DNA from: Zobellella endophytica
Lineage (GTDB): Bacteria > Pseudomonadota > Gammaproteobacteria > Enterobacterales > Aeromonadaceae
DNA length: 64,000 nucleotides
NCBI RefSeq assembly: GCF_003012775.1
Contig: NZ_PXYG01000002.1
Span: 682,001 to 746,000 of the forward strand
Reading direction: 5' to 3'
Numbering within the stretch: the first letter of the stretch is position 1; every line of letters begins with the position of its first letter. The translations under genes and the position numbers were made by a program. This document shows, one piece after another, positions 24,836 through 37,998 of this stretch. The notes beneath the pieces are model-generated. The model saw nothing but the letters and a program-made list of their open reading frames with translations. It was not told the DNA's origin and made no database searches.

Positions 24836-26173
24836 TTATTTCCGGGTCAACAGCGCCACGGTTTCCACGTGCATGGTATGAGGGAACATGTCCACCGGTG
24901 TCGCCTGCTCCAGTACAAAACCATGGTCGGTCAACCAGGCCAGATCCCGGGCCAGGGTCTTGGGATTGCAGGATACATACACCAGCCGGGCCGGCCGCAT
25001 CTCGACCAGGGTCTCGAGCAGGACCTGATCACACCCCTTGCGCGGCGGATCCAGCACCACCACGTCCGCCTTCAGCCCCTCGGCATAGAGGGCCGGCACC
25101 ACCTGCTCCGCCGCCCCCAGGTGAAACTCCACGTTGGCCAGGCCATTGCGCTCGGCGTTGGCGCGGGCGTCGGCAATCGCCTCCGGTACCAGCTCCACAC
25201 CGATCACCCGATGTGCTTGCCGGGCCATAAACAGCGCTATGGTACCGATGCCGCAATAGAGATCGAACACCACCTCGTCGCCGCTCAGCCCGGCCAGGCG
25301 CACCGCCTCCCGATAGAGGGCCTCGGTCTGGCGCGGGTTCACCTGGTAAAACGACAGGGGGGAGATGGAAAACTGCAGCCCGTCCAGCCGATCCACTATC
25401 GCCTCCCGCCCCCACAGCACCCGGTTTTCCGGTCCGAGCACGCGGTTGCCCGGCTTGGGGTTGAGGTTGAGGATCAGGCTGGCCAGGCCGGCCAGCGAGC
25501 GCAGCCCGGCCACCAGTTGCTCCAGCGCCGGCTCCGCCGGTGGCTCGGCCACCACCAGCACCACCATCAGTTCGCCGCTGTTCACCCCGTCGCGCACCAT
25601 GATATGGCGCACCACCCCATCCCCCGTCGCCTCGTTATAGGCCGGCACGGCGCACTGGCGCATCCAGCCACGCACCCGCTGCACCACCTCGGCCGTGACC
25701 GGCGCCTGCACCCGGCACCGATCCGCTTCCACCAACTGGTGGCTGTGCTTGGCGTAGAAGCCGATGTAGGGCCCGGGCTGCACCGCATACTGGGCCTTGT
25801 TGCGATAGTGATAGGGCTCGGCCATGCCCAGGGTTTCCGCCACCGGGCAGTCGAGCCCGGTCGCCTGCAGGGCGTCCAGCAGCAACCGGCGTTTCAGCGC
25901 CAGCTGCGCCCCGTTGTCCATCACCCGTAACTGGCAGCCACCGCAGGCGGTATAGGGGCAGAAGTCCTCGCTACGGCCGCTCGCCGCCTGTTCGACCCGG
26001 AGCAGGCTGCCGTGGCAGTAATTGGGCTTGACCAGGGTCAGACTCACCTCAACCCGCTCTCCCGGCAGGGCCCGCTCCACGTAGAGCGGTCGTCCCTCCA
26101 GGGTGGCGATGCCGTCGCCCTTGTCGGTAAGGCTATGAATGGAAACGGAAACCAGCTGGCCGGGCTTTAACAT
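24836..26173 (-). CDS. rlmD: 23S rRNA (uracil-C5)-methyltransferase, RlmD/TrmA family
   Basis: A 445-residue SAM-dependent m5U methyltransferase. An N-terminal TRAM domain (SIHSLTDKGDGIA...GERVEV) is followed by a [4Fe-4S]-type cysteine cluster (CPYTACGGCQL and a later Cys), the SAM motif FDLYCGIGTIALF, DPPRKG, and the catalytic Cys in VYVSCNPKTLARD. In E. coli RlmD makes m5U1939. The CPYTACGGCQ region and general style look closer to the RlmCD/YefA branch than to E. coli RlmD, so the exact target (U1939, U747 or both) is uncertain. The start at 26173 replaces a TTG six codons upstream. Confidence 0.88.
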   Translation of the reverse strand: MLKPGQLVSVSIHSLTDKGDGIATLEGRPLYVERALPGERVEVSLTLVKPNYCHGSLLRVEQAASGRSEDFCPYTACGGCQLRVMDNGAQLALKRRLLLDALQATGLDCPVAETLGMAEPYHYRNKAQYAVQPGPYIGFYAKHSHQLVEADRCRVQAPVTAEVVQRVRGWMRQCAVPAYNEATGDGVVRHIMVRDGVNSGELMVVLVVAEPPAEPALEQLVAGLRSLAGLASLILNLNPKPGNRVLGPENRVLWGREAIVDRLDGLQFSISPLSFYQVNPRQTEALYREAVRLAGLSGDEVVFDLYCGIGTIALFMARQAHRVIGVELVPEAIADARANAERNGLANVEFHLGAAEQVVPALYAEGLKADVVVLDPPRKGCDQVLLETLVEMRPARLVYVSCNPKTLARDLAWLTDHGFVLEQATPVDMFPHTMHVETVALLTRK

Positions 26174-26211
26174 GGGATCAACTCTGCGCAATGAAGCTGT
26201 CTGTCAGCTTA

Positions 26212-26245
26212 GCAAAAACAAAAAAACCCAGCCGATGCTGGGTTT
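26212..26245 (-). terminator. Intrinsic terminator of tRNA-Leu(CAA)
   Basis: On the minus strand AAACCCAGC-ATCG-GCTGGGTTT is followed by TTTTGTTTTT, 5 bp after the tRNA 3' end. Confidence 0.9.
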
Positions 26246-26249
26246 TAAG

Positions 26250-26334
26250 TGGTAGCAGTGGCCGGACTCGAACCGGCACGCCCGAAGGCAAGTGATTTTG
26301 AATCACTCATGTCTACCAATTTCATCACACTGCC
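26250..26334 (-). tRNA. tRNA-Leu (CAA)
   Basis: 85-nt class II tRNA on the minus strand: acceptor GGCAGTG/CACTGCT, D-arm with AAATTGGTAGACA, anticodon stem-loop TGATTCAAAATCA (anticodon CAA), long variable arm and encoded CCA. It corresponds to E. coli leuX. Confidence 0.95.
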
Positions 26335-26504
26335 ACTTGGTATGCTCAACTTGGTAAGCGGTTTGCATTATACGTATCCACCTATGGCCCGCAAGCTTAT
26401 TCTGGGGATGCCGGCGATGATTGACCATTAATTGTGCGTCGACGCAAAGGTTACCCCGGACCGCGGTTTTGCTAGAATGCGCCAAACTTTCTCACGGCAG
26501 ACGA

Positions 26505-27005
26505 ATGATGGCGGTTTCTTCCTTCTCGGGCCTGCCCAGGGCCGGCGTGCTACGCCGGCTGGGCGCCTGGCTCTACGATTTTCTGATAGTGACGGCACTG
26601 TTGATGGTGGCCGGTTTCATCGGTTTCGGGCTGACCCAGCTGGCCCTGGTCCTGGGCTGGATCGGCCTGGGTGCCCATGCGGATACCGCGGCGCTGCTCG
26701 GCGCCAGCCGGCTGTACAGCCTCTACCTGCTGAGCGTGGTCATGGGCTTTTACAGCTGGTTCTGGCATACCAGCGGCCAGACCCTGGGCATGCGCGCCTG
26801 GCGGCTGCGGGTGCAGAACACCGACGGTTCCCCCCTGCGCCTGAGCCAGACGCTGATCCGCGCCGCCAGCGCCTTGCTCGGACTCGGCAACTTCTGGGTC
26901 TGGCTCAACCCGGGCACCAAACTGGCGCTGCAGGACAAGATCGCCGACTGCGAGGTGGTGGTACTGACCAAGGAGCAGAACCGGCAGTTGCTGCGCCGGG
27001 ATTGA
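26505..27005 (+). CDS. RDD-family integral membrane protein
   Basis: A 166-residue protein of the RDD family (YckC-like). The signature RRLGAWLYDFLIV opens the first helix, with two more helices, then GQTLGMRAWRLRVQN and a conserved KLALQDKIADCEVV tail. Family function is unclear; some members are proposed ion transporters. The frame is open from 26421, but the double ATG at 26505/26508 gives the family N-terminus. A likely -10 (TAGAAT, 26473-26478) lies 27 bp upstream, arguing against the earlier start. Confidence 0.88.
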   Translation: MMAVSSFSGLPRAGVLRRLGAWLYDFLIVTALLMVAGFIGFGLTQLALVLGWIGLGAHADTAALLGASRLYSLYLLSVVMGFYSWFWHTSGQTLGMRAWRLRVQNTDGSPLRLSQTLIRAASALLGLGNFWVWLNPGTKLALQDKIADCEVVVLTKEQNRQLLRRD

Positions 27006-27049
27006 TTGCCCGGGACCGGGGACTGATCCCTAATTCCTAATCCCCGCTT

Positions 27050-28120
27050 TCAAGCCCGGCGATTCAGCAAAAACAGCGCCACCCCGATAAACAGCAGGCT
27101 GGGACCCAGGGCACCCACCACCGGCGGTACCTCGTACACCAGGCTGACCGGGCCAAACACCTCGTTGGCCACGTAAAAGCCAAAGCCGAACAGGATGCCC
27201 ATCAGCAACCGGGCCCCCATGGTCACACTGCGCAGGGCGCCGAACACGAAGGACGAGGCCAGCAGCATCATGGCCACCACCATCACCGGCTGCAGCGCCT
27301 TGCGCCAGAACTCCAGCGCGTACAGGCTGCCGTCCTGGCCGTTTTCCTGCAGGTAGGCCTGATACTCCCGCAGGCCGCGCATCGACAGCTCATCTGGGTC
27401 TATCGCCACCACTCCCAGCTTTTCCGGGGTCAGGCTGGAGCGCCAGCCGCGACTGGCCTGCAGTTCGGTGGTGATCAACTCGCCATGATTGAACAGGGTA
27501 TCGGTCACGTTCAGCAGTTGCCACTCGTCGCCCCGATAGCTGGCTTCCGCCGCCTGGGTGATACGGCTGAGCCGCATGTCGTCGTCGAAATAATAGAGGG
27601 TGATGCCGCTCAGGCTGCCGTCCCGGCGGGCCTGGCCGATATTGATGTAGGCCTCGCCGTCCTTGGCCCAGACACCGTTGACCGAGAGCACCACCTGGCC
27701 GTCGGAACGGGCCTGGGTGCGCAGGTCGTCCGCCGCCAGCTTGGTCGCCGGGGCCAGGTATTCCCCCACCAGCATGATCACCAGCATCAGCGGCACCGTG
27801 GTCTTGAGTGCGCTGGTCACGATATTGAAACGGGAGCGCCCCGCCGCCTGCATCACCACCAGCTCACTGCTGCTGGCCAGTTGGCCGAGGCCGATCAGTC
27901 CCCCCAGCAGGGCGGCGATGGGGAAAAACAGCACGATTTCCTTGGGCATGGACAATAGCACGTAATAGAACGCGACCAGCAGGGTATAGCTGCCCTCGCC
28001 CACGCTGCGCAGCTGCTCCACGTAGCGGATGATGGCCGACAGCCCCACCAGGGTCAGCTCGCACAATAAAATGGACATCAGCACGGTACGGCCGATGTAA
28101 CGATCGAGGATACTGAACAT
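27050..28120 (-). CDS. lptG: LPS export ABC permease LptG
   Basis: Inner-membrane permease that with LptF and the ATPase LptB2 extracts lipopolysaccharide and passes it to the LptC-LptA bridge. The 356-residue protein shows the YjgP/YjgQ layout: three N-terminal helices, a periplasmic beta-jellyroll (about 130-265) and three C-terminal helices. The start at 28120 (FSILDRYIGRTVL) is where family members begin; an open frame upstream is the other-frame shadow of lptF. The ATG overlaps the lptF stop (TGATG), so translation is coupled. Confidence 0.96.
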   Translation of the reverse strand: MFSILDRYIGRTVLMSILLCELTLVGLSAIIRYVEQLRSVGEGSYTLLVAFYYVLLSMPKEIVLFFPIAALLGGLIGLGQLASSSELVVMQAAGRSRFNIVTSALKTTVPLMLVIMLVGEYLAPATKLAADDLRTQARSDGQVVLSVNGVWAKDGEAYINIGQARRDGSLSGITLYYFDDDMRLSRITQAAEASYRGDEWQLLNVTDTLFNHGELITTELQASRGWRSSLTPEKLGVVAIDPDELSMRGLREYQAYLQENGQDGSLYALEFWRKALQPVMVVAMMLLASSFVFGALRSVTMGARLLMGILFGFGFYVANEVFGPVSLVYEVPPVVGALGPSLLFIGVALFLLNRRA

Positions 28121-29229
28121 CAGGCCGCCCTGCTCCGTTTGAATTGTTCCCGGGTCCGGTTCCACCAGGCCGTTTCCAGCAGGTTGAGCGGCAATGCCAC
28201 CAGCAGCAGGAAGCCGAGCGGCACCAGGTACAGGCCGGGCGTGGTCGGCAGGCTGCCGCCGGACACCGCCGAGCGGGACGCGCTCTGCAGCAGGAAATAG
28301 GCCAGGTACAGCAGTATCGCCGGCAGCAGCTTGGCATAGCGGCCCTGACGCGGGTTGACCACCGCCAGCGGCACCACCACCAGGGTCAGCACCAGCATCG
28401 ACAGCGGCAGCACCAGCCGCCACTGCAGCTCTATCTTGTCGCTCAGCTCATCGGAGTGCCACAGGCTCAGGCTGTCCGCCGAGGCTTCCTCCCGTTCGGC
28501 CTCGCCTACCTCGGCCGCCCGGATATAGGCGCTGTACTCGCTGAAGGTGGCCACATCGAACTCGCGGCTGCCCGGGGTACCGCTGTAGCGGCGTCCTTCT
28601 TCCAGGGTCAGCCACTGGCCGCCTTCCCGCTCGTGGATGCGGCCGCCATCGGCCACCACTATGGCCGGGGCCTGCTGGCCCTGGGCGCGCTGGGCCACGA
28701 ACAGCCGGTTCAGGCGATTGCCGTCGGCATCGGACTCCAGCTCTTCCACGTAGGCGACGATGCGTCCGCCGTCCAGGCTCATGAAGCGGGCCTCGCGCAA
28801 TACCGCAAAGCCCGGATCGGCCTTGACCTCTTCCAGCAGCTGATAGACCTGGGCCTTGGACCAGGGATTGAGCCAGAGCGAGTTGAACAGCGCCACCGCC
28901 GTCCAGCACAGTGCCAGCACCAGGGTGGTACGCATGATCCTGCCCGGTCCCATGCCCACCGCCCGCATCACCGTCATCTCGCTCTCGGCATAGAGCCGGC
29001 CATGGGCGAACAGGATGCCGATAAAGAGGCTGACCGGCAGCATGATGGTGGCCATCTCCGGCAGGTTGAGCAGCAGCAACTTGCCCACCAGGGCGCCGGG
29101 AATGTCGCCGCTGGCGGCGTCGCCCAGCACCTCGATAAAATTCTGGCTGATAAAAATAAGCAGCAAGACGAACAATACGGCCAGCTGAGTCTTCAGGGTT
29201 TCCCGAAACAAATAGCGGAATGCAATCAC
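28120..29229 (-). CDS. lptF: LPS export ABC permease LptF
   Basis: Partner permease of LptG in the LPS exporter. It has 369 residues with the same helix-jellyroll-helix layout; IAFRYLFRETLKTQLAVLF at the start and VVPLAVVNPRQGRYAKLLPA in the last membrane region are family hallmarks. I chose the GTG at 29229, which has GGGAT upstream and aligns with the E. coli N-terminus, rather than the first in-frame start 21 codons further up. It is divergent from pepA, the same arrangement as in E. coli. Confidence 0.95.
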   Translation of the reverse strand: MIAFRYLFRETLKTQLAVLFVLLLIFISQNFIEVLGDAASGDIPGALVGKLLLLNLPEMATIMLPVSLFIGILFAHGRLYAESEMTVMRAVGMGPGRIMRTTLVLALCWTAVALFNSLWLNPWSKAQVYQLLEEVKADPGFAVLREARFMSLDGGRIVAYVEELESDADGNRLNRLFVAQRAQGQQAPAIVVADGGRIHEREGGQWLTLEEGRRYSGTPGSREFDVATFSEYSAYIRAAEVGEAEREEASADSLSLWHSDELSDKIELQWRLVLPLSMLVLTLVVVPLAVVNPRQGRYAKLLPAILLYLAYFLLQSASRSAVSGGSLPTTPGLYLVPLGFLLLVALPLNLLETAWWNRTREQFKRSRAA

Positions 29230-29390
29230 CGTCAATCCCAGTGTAAACTTGTCTTTTTTAATGGAAACGCTTAAGAATAAGCGTAAAATCACGATTTTCG
29301 CATATTAAGTACGCGAAGATCGGCGCCTTTGGCGATGGCCATCATTATCGTTCATCTGGCGCCCATTGTCTTCAAGCTGTAGGAGAATCC

Positions 29391-30902
<1,512 letters not shown>

Positions 30903-30904
30903 GC

Positions 30905-31351
30905 ATGAACCAGGGCTGTTTCTACCTGTTGCCGGACCACGCCGGCCCCGATGCGCCGGAGCAGCTGGCATGCCGGCTCGCCACCGACGCCTATCGCCAG
31001 GGGCTGGGTGTGTTCATCCATACCCGCGACCAGGCCCAGGCCGAAGCGCTGGATGAACTGCTCTGGCAACAGTCGCCCGACAGCTTCGTGGCCCACAACC
31101 TGCAGGGCGAGGGTCCCCGTCAGGGCGCCCCCGTAGTGATCGGCTGGCAGGCACCGCACCAGGGCCGGCCGCTGCTGATCAACCTGGCGCCCCAGGCCCC
31201 TGCCTTCGCCCGGCGCTTCAACCGCCTGCTCGACTTCGTGCCACCCGACGAGGCCGGTAAGCAACTGGCCCGCGAACGCTTCAAAGCCTATCGGCAGGCC
31301 GGGGTCGAACTGACCACCGCGCCTGCACCATCCCAAACTGAAGACGCATAA
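30905..31351 (+). CDS. holC: DNA polymerase III chi subunit
   Basis: Clamp-loader accessory protein that links the polymerase to SSB. A 148-residue protein with the family pattern (FYLL at the N-terminus, the [19 protein letters not shown] segment, [29 protein letters not shown]). The ATG at 30905 lies just after the pepA stop; a GTG at 30899 overlapping that stop is possible. valS begins 4 bp after its stop, so the three genes form one unit. Confidence 0.94.
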   Translation: MNQGCFYLLPDHAGPDAPEQLACRLATDAYRQGLGVFIHTRDQAQAEALDELLWQQSPDSFVAHNLQGEGPRQGAPVVIGWQAPHQGRPLLINLAPQAPAFARRFNRLLDFVPPDEAGKQLARERFKAYRQAGVELTTAPAPSQTEDA

Positions 31352-31355
31352 CACC

Positions 31356-34208
<2,853 letters not shown>

Positions 34209-34227
34209 TCACCTCACCCTGAACCAC

Positions 34228-34251
34228 AAAGCGCCCGCCGATAGGCGCTTT
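34228..34251 (+). terminator. Hairpin after valS
   Basis: AAAGCGCC-CGCCGATA-GGCGCTTT stem 19 bp after the valS stop, followed by GTTCAG, so the T-tract is weak. It almost matches the stem at 34606-34629, suggesting duplication. Confidence 0.6.
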
Positions 34252-34313
34252 GTTCAGGCTGTTCACTAAATAACTGATCCTAATGGTGCTACATCGGCCG
34301 GGCACCGCACACA

Positions 34314-34364
34314 GACACGCCGTAAACCCATCCCTGGGGGCTCCGCCGCGCCAATCCCTGGCGC
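34314..34364. repeat. Intergenic palindromic repeat, copy A (degenerate)
   Basis: Contains GACACGCCGTAAA-CCCATCCCTG followed by GCGCCAATCCCTGGCGC, the same order of blocks as copies at 34472 and 40495. The 472-bp gap 34209-34680 holds no gene apart from these repeats and two hairpins. Confidence 0.5.
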
Positions 34365-34471
34365 AAAGGGTCTGCTTAGCAGTACCCGCCCGCTGTCTTG
34401 ATTGATCTACTATTCGGAACAGCTATTTAGACCGCTTGTCATGACCGATGCAAGCGGCCAAAGGGCCCACT

Positions 34472-34530
34472 CCGCCGACACGCTGTAAATACGCTCACAC
34501 ATGCCATCCCTGGCATGTGACGGTCGGCGG
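34472..34530. repeat. Intergenic palindromic repeat, copy B
   Basis: The outer arms CCGCCGAC and GTCGGCGG pair, and an inner hairpin CATGCCA-TCCC-TGGCATG lies within; GACACGCTGTAAATAC sits between. It matches, in reverse orientation, the element at 40495-40559. It is an ERIC/REP-like dispersed element. Confidence 0.65.
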
Positions 34531-34605
34531 AGCGGCTCCCTTTGTCCTCCTTTCTGGCATGGGTGTTGTCTTTTTGGGCCAATCCGTAGGATCATCATCC
34601 TTCTG

Positions 34606-34633
34606 AAAGCGCCCGCCGCTGGGCGCTTTTTAT
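34606..34633 (+). terminator. Intrinsic terminator upstream of the CAP-domain gene
   Basis: AAAGCGCCC-GCCGCT-GGGCGCTTT followed by TTATT. A near copy of the valS hairpin, 355 bp further on; it may be the original valS terminator displaced by insertion of repeats. Confidence 0.75.
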
Positions 34634-34680
34634 TGGCGCCCGGTACACTTAGGGTCTGTACTCCTGCCGCGAGCCGCCTT

Positions 34681-35226
34681 ATGCACCTCGTCCATCTCAG
34701 CCTGCTGACCCTGCTGCTGACCGCCTGTGGCGGCCCGGCCACCTGGGCCCCTGGCCCCATCTCCGTCATCACGCCGGATGCCGGACTGCCCGGTCCCGGC
34801 GTCCTCACCCAGGACCAGCGCCGGGTGCTGCTGGAAGCCCACAACAAGGCACGGGAGGAAGTGGGGGCGCCGCCCCTGGGCTGGTCGGCCCATGCCACCG
34901 AACAGGCCGAACGCTGGGCCGGGGCACTGGCCCGGCGCTGCGTACTGGAGCACAGCCAGGGCTCGGGCTTTGGCGAAAACCTGTTTATGGGCACCCTCGG
35001 CTTTTATGACGAGCTGGACGGGGTCAGGGCCTGGGAAGAGGAGAAGCGGGACTATCGGGGCCAGCCGCTGACCCGGGCGTTGGCCCCGGTGGTGGGCCAC
35101 TACACCCAGATGGTCTGGCCTGCCACCCGGGAGCTGGGCTGTGCCACCTCGGTCTGCGACGACAAGCTGATCCTGGTGTGCCACTACCACCCGCCGGGCA
35201 ACTACCTGGGGGAAAGGGCCTACTGA
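34681..35226 (+). CDS. CAP/SCP-domain lipoprotein
   Basis: A 181-residue protein starting with a short lipoprotein signal (lipobox LLTAC, Cys16), then a cysteine-rich-secretory/antigen 5/PR-1 (CAP) domain: LLEAHNKAREEVGAPPLGWS, the central HSQGSGFGENLFMG (CAP cavity His and Glu), VGHYTQMVWPATRELGCA (second His) and VCHYHPPGNYLGE. Both cavity histidines and the glutamates are present. Bacterial CAP proteins are of uncertain role. The frame is open from 34501, but the lipobox fixes the start at 34681. Confidence 0.9.
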   Translation: MHLVHLSLLTLLLTACGGPATWAPGPISVITPDAGLPGPGVLTQDQRRVLLEAHNKAREEVGAPPLGWSAHATEQAERWAGALARRCVLEHSQGSGFGENLFMGTLGFYDELDGVRAWEEEKRDYRGQPLTRALAPVVGHYTQMVWPATRELGCATSVCDDKLILVCHYHPPGNYLGERAY

Positions 35227-35248
35227 ATTGGCGCGCTGTTCGCCAAGG

Positions 35249-36340
35249 CTAGTCCCCGCGATCCAGGGCATGCAGGTTTTCCTCCCTCACCCTGGCCGCT
35301 TCCTCGTCGTACAGGAACGGCAGAAAGGCGTAGCGTCGCCCCCGGGTGACCGGCGTGGCCTCGTGCAGCAGGGAGCAGGAAAACACCACCGCGCCCCCCG
35401 CCGGCGGGCTGTAGCTCTGGGGCCCGAATTCGGGAAACAGCAACTGGCCGCCCTCGAACTCGCCGCTGTTGAGTACCAGGGACACGGCAAAACGCCGGTG
35501 GGCCGTACCCTGGGTGGTGTTGTCCCGGTGGCGACGGAAATGGCCGCCGCTCTCGGCCTCGTAACAGGCCACGATGTAGCGCTCGATGCGGGTCGCCCGG
35601 AACTGGAACGCCTTGTGCACTTCCGGCAGCAGCCGGTACTGGAGCCGGGTTCTGCAGGCCAGCATCAGCTGTTCGTCGGTGATGTCCTGATCGCGCCGGC
35701 GTTTGTGCAGGTGATCATGGACCTGCACCGTCTTGCCGTCGATATCCCGCATAAAGCCCGACTCATAGCCCCCCTCCCGCTCGTAATAGCCGATCAGGGC
35801 GCGGCACAGCTCGGGCTCGAACACCCGGGGGACGATCAGGATGGGGGCGTGAGACACCGCGGTCCAGGTCGGCGCCAGCGGCGGCAGCACCGACAGTACC
35901 CGCATCAGCTCCAGCATGTGGTTGCCGGCCCGCTCGCCGAACGGCAGCACGGCGAAAACCCGTAGCCGCTCGTCCAGCACCAGGGTAAAGCGCCGATAGG
36001 ACGACGACGCCTCTCCCGCCGCGCCATACAGGCGGCTGACGCCCCCGTCGAAATCCCAGAAGATGCGCATGCCCGGCAGCAAGGCCGCCAGCCGTCCGCT
36101 GCTCTCGTCCTCGGGATCCGTGCTGACGCCGAAAAAGCAGATATTGACGTCGTCGAACACGCTGCGATGCCGGTCTATCTCCCCGAGCACATCCCGGCCA
36201 AGCGGATCGGCGGCGGAGCCGAAGAAACACAGCACCACGTGGCGGCCGGCCACGGTGTTGAACTGAAAACGGGGATTGCTGGTGGTGCGTGCCACGAACC
36301 AAGGTGCGGATTGCCCCACGTGCAACAGATTCTCTTGCAT
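35249..36340 (-). CDS. Thioredoxin-fold / 2-oxoglutarate-Fe(II) oxygenase fusion protein
   Basis: A 363-residue two-domain protein. Residues 1-155 look like an AhpC/TSA-type thioredoxin fold (GQSAPWF at the start, HVVLCFFGSAADPLG, GVSTDPEDESSG, FTLVLDERLRVFAVLPF); the usual Txx-C peroxidatic position carries Ser/Ala instead of Cys. Residues 165-363 are a prolyl-4-hydroxylase-type 2OG oxygenase with the iron ligands H271, D273 and H326 and the 2OG-binding Arg at 335 or 336. The ATG at 36340 gives the natural N-terminus; an upstream extension lies inside ada in another frame. Substrate unknown. Confidence 0.82.
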   Translation of the reverse strand: MQENLLHVGQSAPWFVARTTSNPRFQFNTVAGRHVVLCFFGSAADPLGRDVLGEIDRHRSVFDDVNICFFGVSTDPEDESSGRLAALLPGMRIFWDFDGGVSRLYGAAGEASSSYRRFTLVLDERLRVFAVLPFGERAGNHMLELMRVLSVLPPLAPTWTAVSHAPILIVPRVFEPELCRALIGYYEREGGYESGFMRDIDGKTVQVHDHLHKRRRDQDITDEQLMLACRTRLQYRLLPEVHKAFQFRATRIERYIVACYEAESGGHFRRHRDNTTQGTAHRRFAVSLVLNSGEFEGGQLLFPEFGPQSYSPPAGGAVVFSCSLLHEATPVTRGRRYAFLPFLYDEEAARVREENLHALDRGD

Positions 36341-36420
36341 CACCTGCCCTCCATGGCAGCCTGCCCGGGCGGGCAGTATCTGGTGCTGGCAGTATAGCCC
36401 AGCCGGCGGCAACTCTCCCC

Positions 36421-37509
36421 TCAGTCCGCCGGCCCGGGTGCCGGCAGCGCCTCGCCCTCCCGCTCCAGCAATTGTCGCTTGCGCGCTATGCCCCAGCGAT
36501 AGCCGGACAGGCTGCCGTCGCCACGCACCACCCGATGGCAGGGAATGGCCACCGCCAGCGGGTTGGCGGCACAGGCGGCCGCCACCGCCCGCGCCGCCCG
36601 GGGGCTGCCGATACGCCGGGCAATGTCGGCATAACTGAGGGTCTCGCCCGGGGGGATCTGCTGCAACGCCTGCCACACCCGCTGCTGGAAGGCGGTGCCG
36701 CGAATATCCAGCGGCAACCCCACCCCCAGGCGGGGACACTCCACCATGGCCACCACCCGGGCCACCAGTTGTTCGAAATCGACATCGCCGCCGATCAGGT
36801 TGGCGGCGGGAAAGCGATCCTGCAACTCCCGCAGCAGCGCTTCCGGCTCATCACCCAGTTGAATGGCGCAGACGCCCCGCTCGCTGCACGCCACCAGGAT
36901 GGCGCCGAGCGAGCACTGGCCGACGGCGAAGCGGATATCGGTATCCTGGCCCCCGGCGCGGTAGCGGCCCGGAGTCATGCCCAGCAGACGGGCGGATTGT
37001 TCGTAGAAGCGACTGTCCGAGCCGTATCCCGCCTCATAGATGGCATCGGTCACCCTGTGCTGCCGGGCCAGCTCCCGCCGCACACGTTCGCCGCGCCGGG
37101 CCAGGGCATAGGCCCGGGGCGTCACCCCGGTTTCGGCCTTGAAGCGGCGATGCAGGTGGCAGGGGCTGAGTCCGGCGTGACCGGCCAGCTCCGCCAGCGT
37201 GGGGAGCCGTTCCGCCTGCTCGATATAACGGCACAGGGCCGGGATCAGTGCCGGCTCCCCGCTCGTCGGCTCCGGCCGGCAACGCTTGCAGGGCCGGTAG
37301 CCGGCGGCCCGGGCCGCGGCACCGCTGGTGTAGAAGGTGACGTGTTCGGGCCGGGCCTGGCGCGACGGGCAGGAGGGCCGGCAGTAGACGCCGGTGGTAC
37401 TGACCGCATAGCAGAAATGGCCGTCGGCCCGCGCATCCCGGCTCAGCACCGCCTGCCAGCGGGGATCGCGCTGCACCGCCTCGATATGGGCCGCCTTGTT
37501 GCTGTCCAT
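36421..37509 (-). CDS. ada: Ada: alkylation-response activator and O6-methylguanine-DNA methyltransferase
   Basis: Repairs O6-methylguanine and methylphosphotriesters and, once methylated, activates the adaptive response. The 362-residue protein has the N-terminal zinc domain with Cys43, Cys47, Cys74 and Cys77 at the E. coli spacing, a central AraC-type helix-turn-helix (about 85-185; LAGHAGLSPCHLHRRFK), and a C-terminal MGMT domain with IPCHRVV as the active site. All key residues are intact. No alkB follows; the next gene downstream is a 2OG oxygenase of a different subfamily. Confidence 0.95.
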   Translation of the reverse strand: MDSNKAAHIEAVQRDPRWQAVLSRDARADGHFCYAVSTTGVYCRPSCPSRQARPEHVTFYTSGAAARAAGYRPCKRCRPEPTSGEPALIPALCRYIEQAERLPTLAELAGHAGLSPCHLHRRFKAETGVTPRAYALARRGERVRRELARQHRVTDAIYEAGYGSDSRFYEQSARLLGMTPGRYRAGGQDTDIRFAVGQCSLGAILVACSERGVCAIQLGDEPEALLRELQDRFPAANLIGGDVDFEQLVARVVAMVECPRLGVGLPLDIRGTAFQQRVWQALQQIPPGETLSYADIARRIGSPRAARAVAAACAANPLAVAIPCHRVVRGDGSLSGYRWGIARKRQLLEREGEALPAPGPAD

Positions 37510-37657
37510 GGCATTGTCCTTGGCTGTAGTGGGTCACCCCCTCAATGTAGCCCGCTCCGTGGCCGGGGGCACTCCGGCTCTTGCGGTTGAATCCGGGAGC
37601 TCGAAAATGAGGCAGCCTAAGTTGTGGACTATATGGCGTTCCAGGGTGGGCCGGGGA

Positions 37658-37882
37658 TTATTTCTTGTCCTTGGTCTCGACCTGGTTGCCGATAACCCCA
37701 CCCACCACGGCTCCGCCTATGGTGCCCATGGTGCTGCCCCCGGTCAGGACAGAGCCACCCACGGCACCGGCACCGGCGCCGATGGCGGTGTTGCGATCCC
37801 GATCCGACATGTTGCTGCAGGCCGACAGACCGAACAGCAGGGCGGCGGCAACGGCTCCCGTCATTATCTTGTGGTTCATCAT
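37658..37882 (-). CDS. osmB: OsmB-like osmotically inducible lipoprotein
   Basis: A 74-residue glycine-zipper lipoprotein. The lipobox LFGLSAC is followed by SNMSDRDRNTAIGAGAGAVGG, nearly identical to E. coli OsmB, then two small-residue helices. Located in the outer membrane; induced by osmotic stress and stationary phase in E. coli. GAGGA precedes tandem ATGs at 37882 and 37879, either of which could start it. No operon partner is apparent. Confidence 0.9.
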   Translation of the reverse strand: MMNHKIMTGAVAAALLFGLSACSNMSDRDRNTAIGAGAGAVGGSVLTGGSTMGTIGGAVVGGVIGNQVETKDKK

Positions 37883-37998
37883 CTTGTCCTCGGCGGTGTG
37901 GGTCATTGGTCATAAAGACCGGTCCTTATAGTGTAAGCATTTCATGATGAACCAACCTCCGCCGCGGGACGCCGTCCGCAGATAACTGTCGTGTGGTG

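Noticed and set aside
35249..36739. 496-codon version of the oxygenase fusion gene
   Set aside because: The first 133 codons are low-complexity and lie over ada in another frame. The family-like N-terminus starts at 36340.
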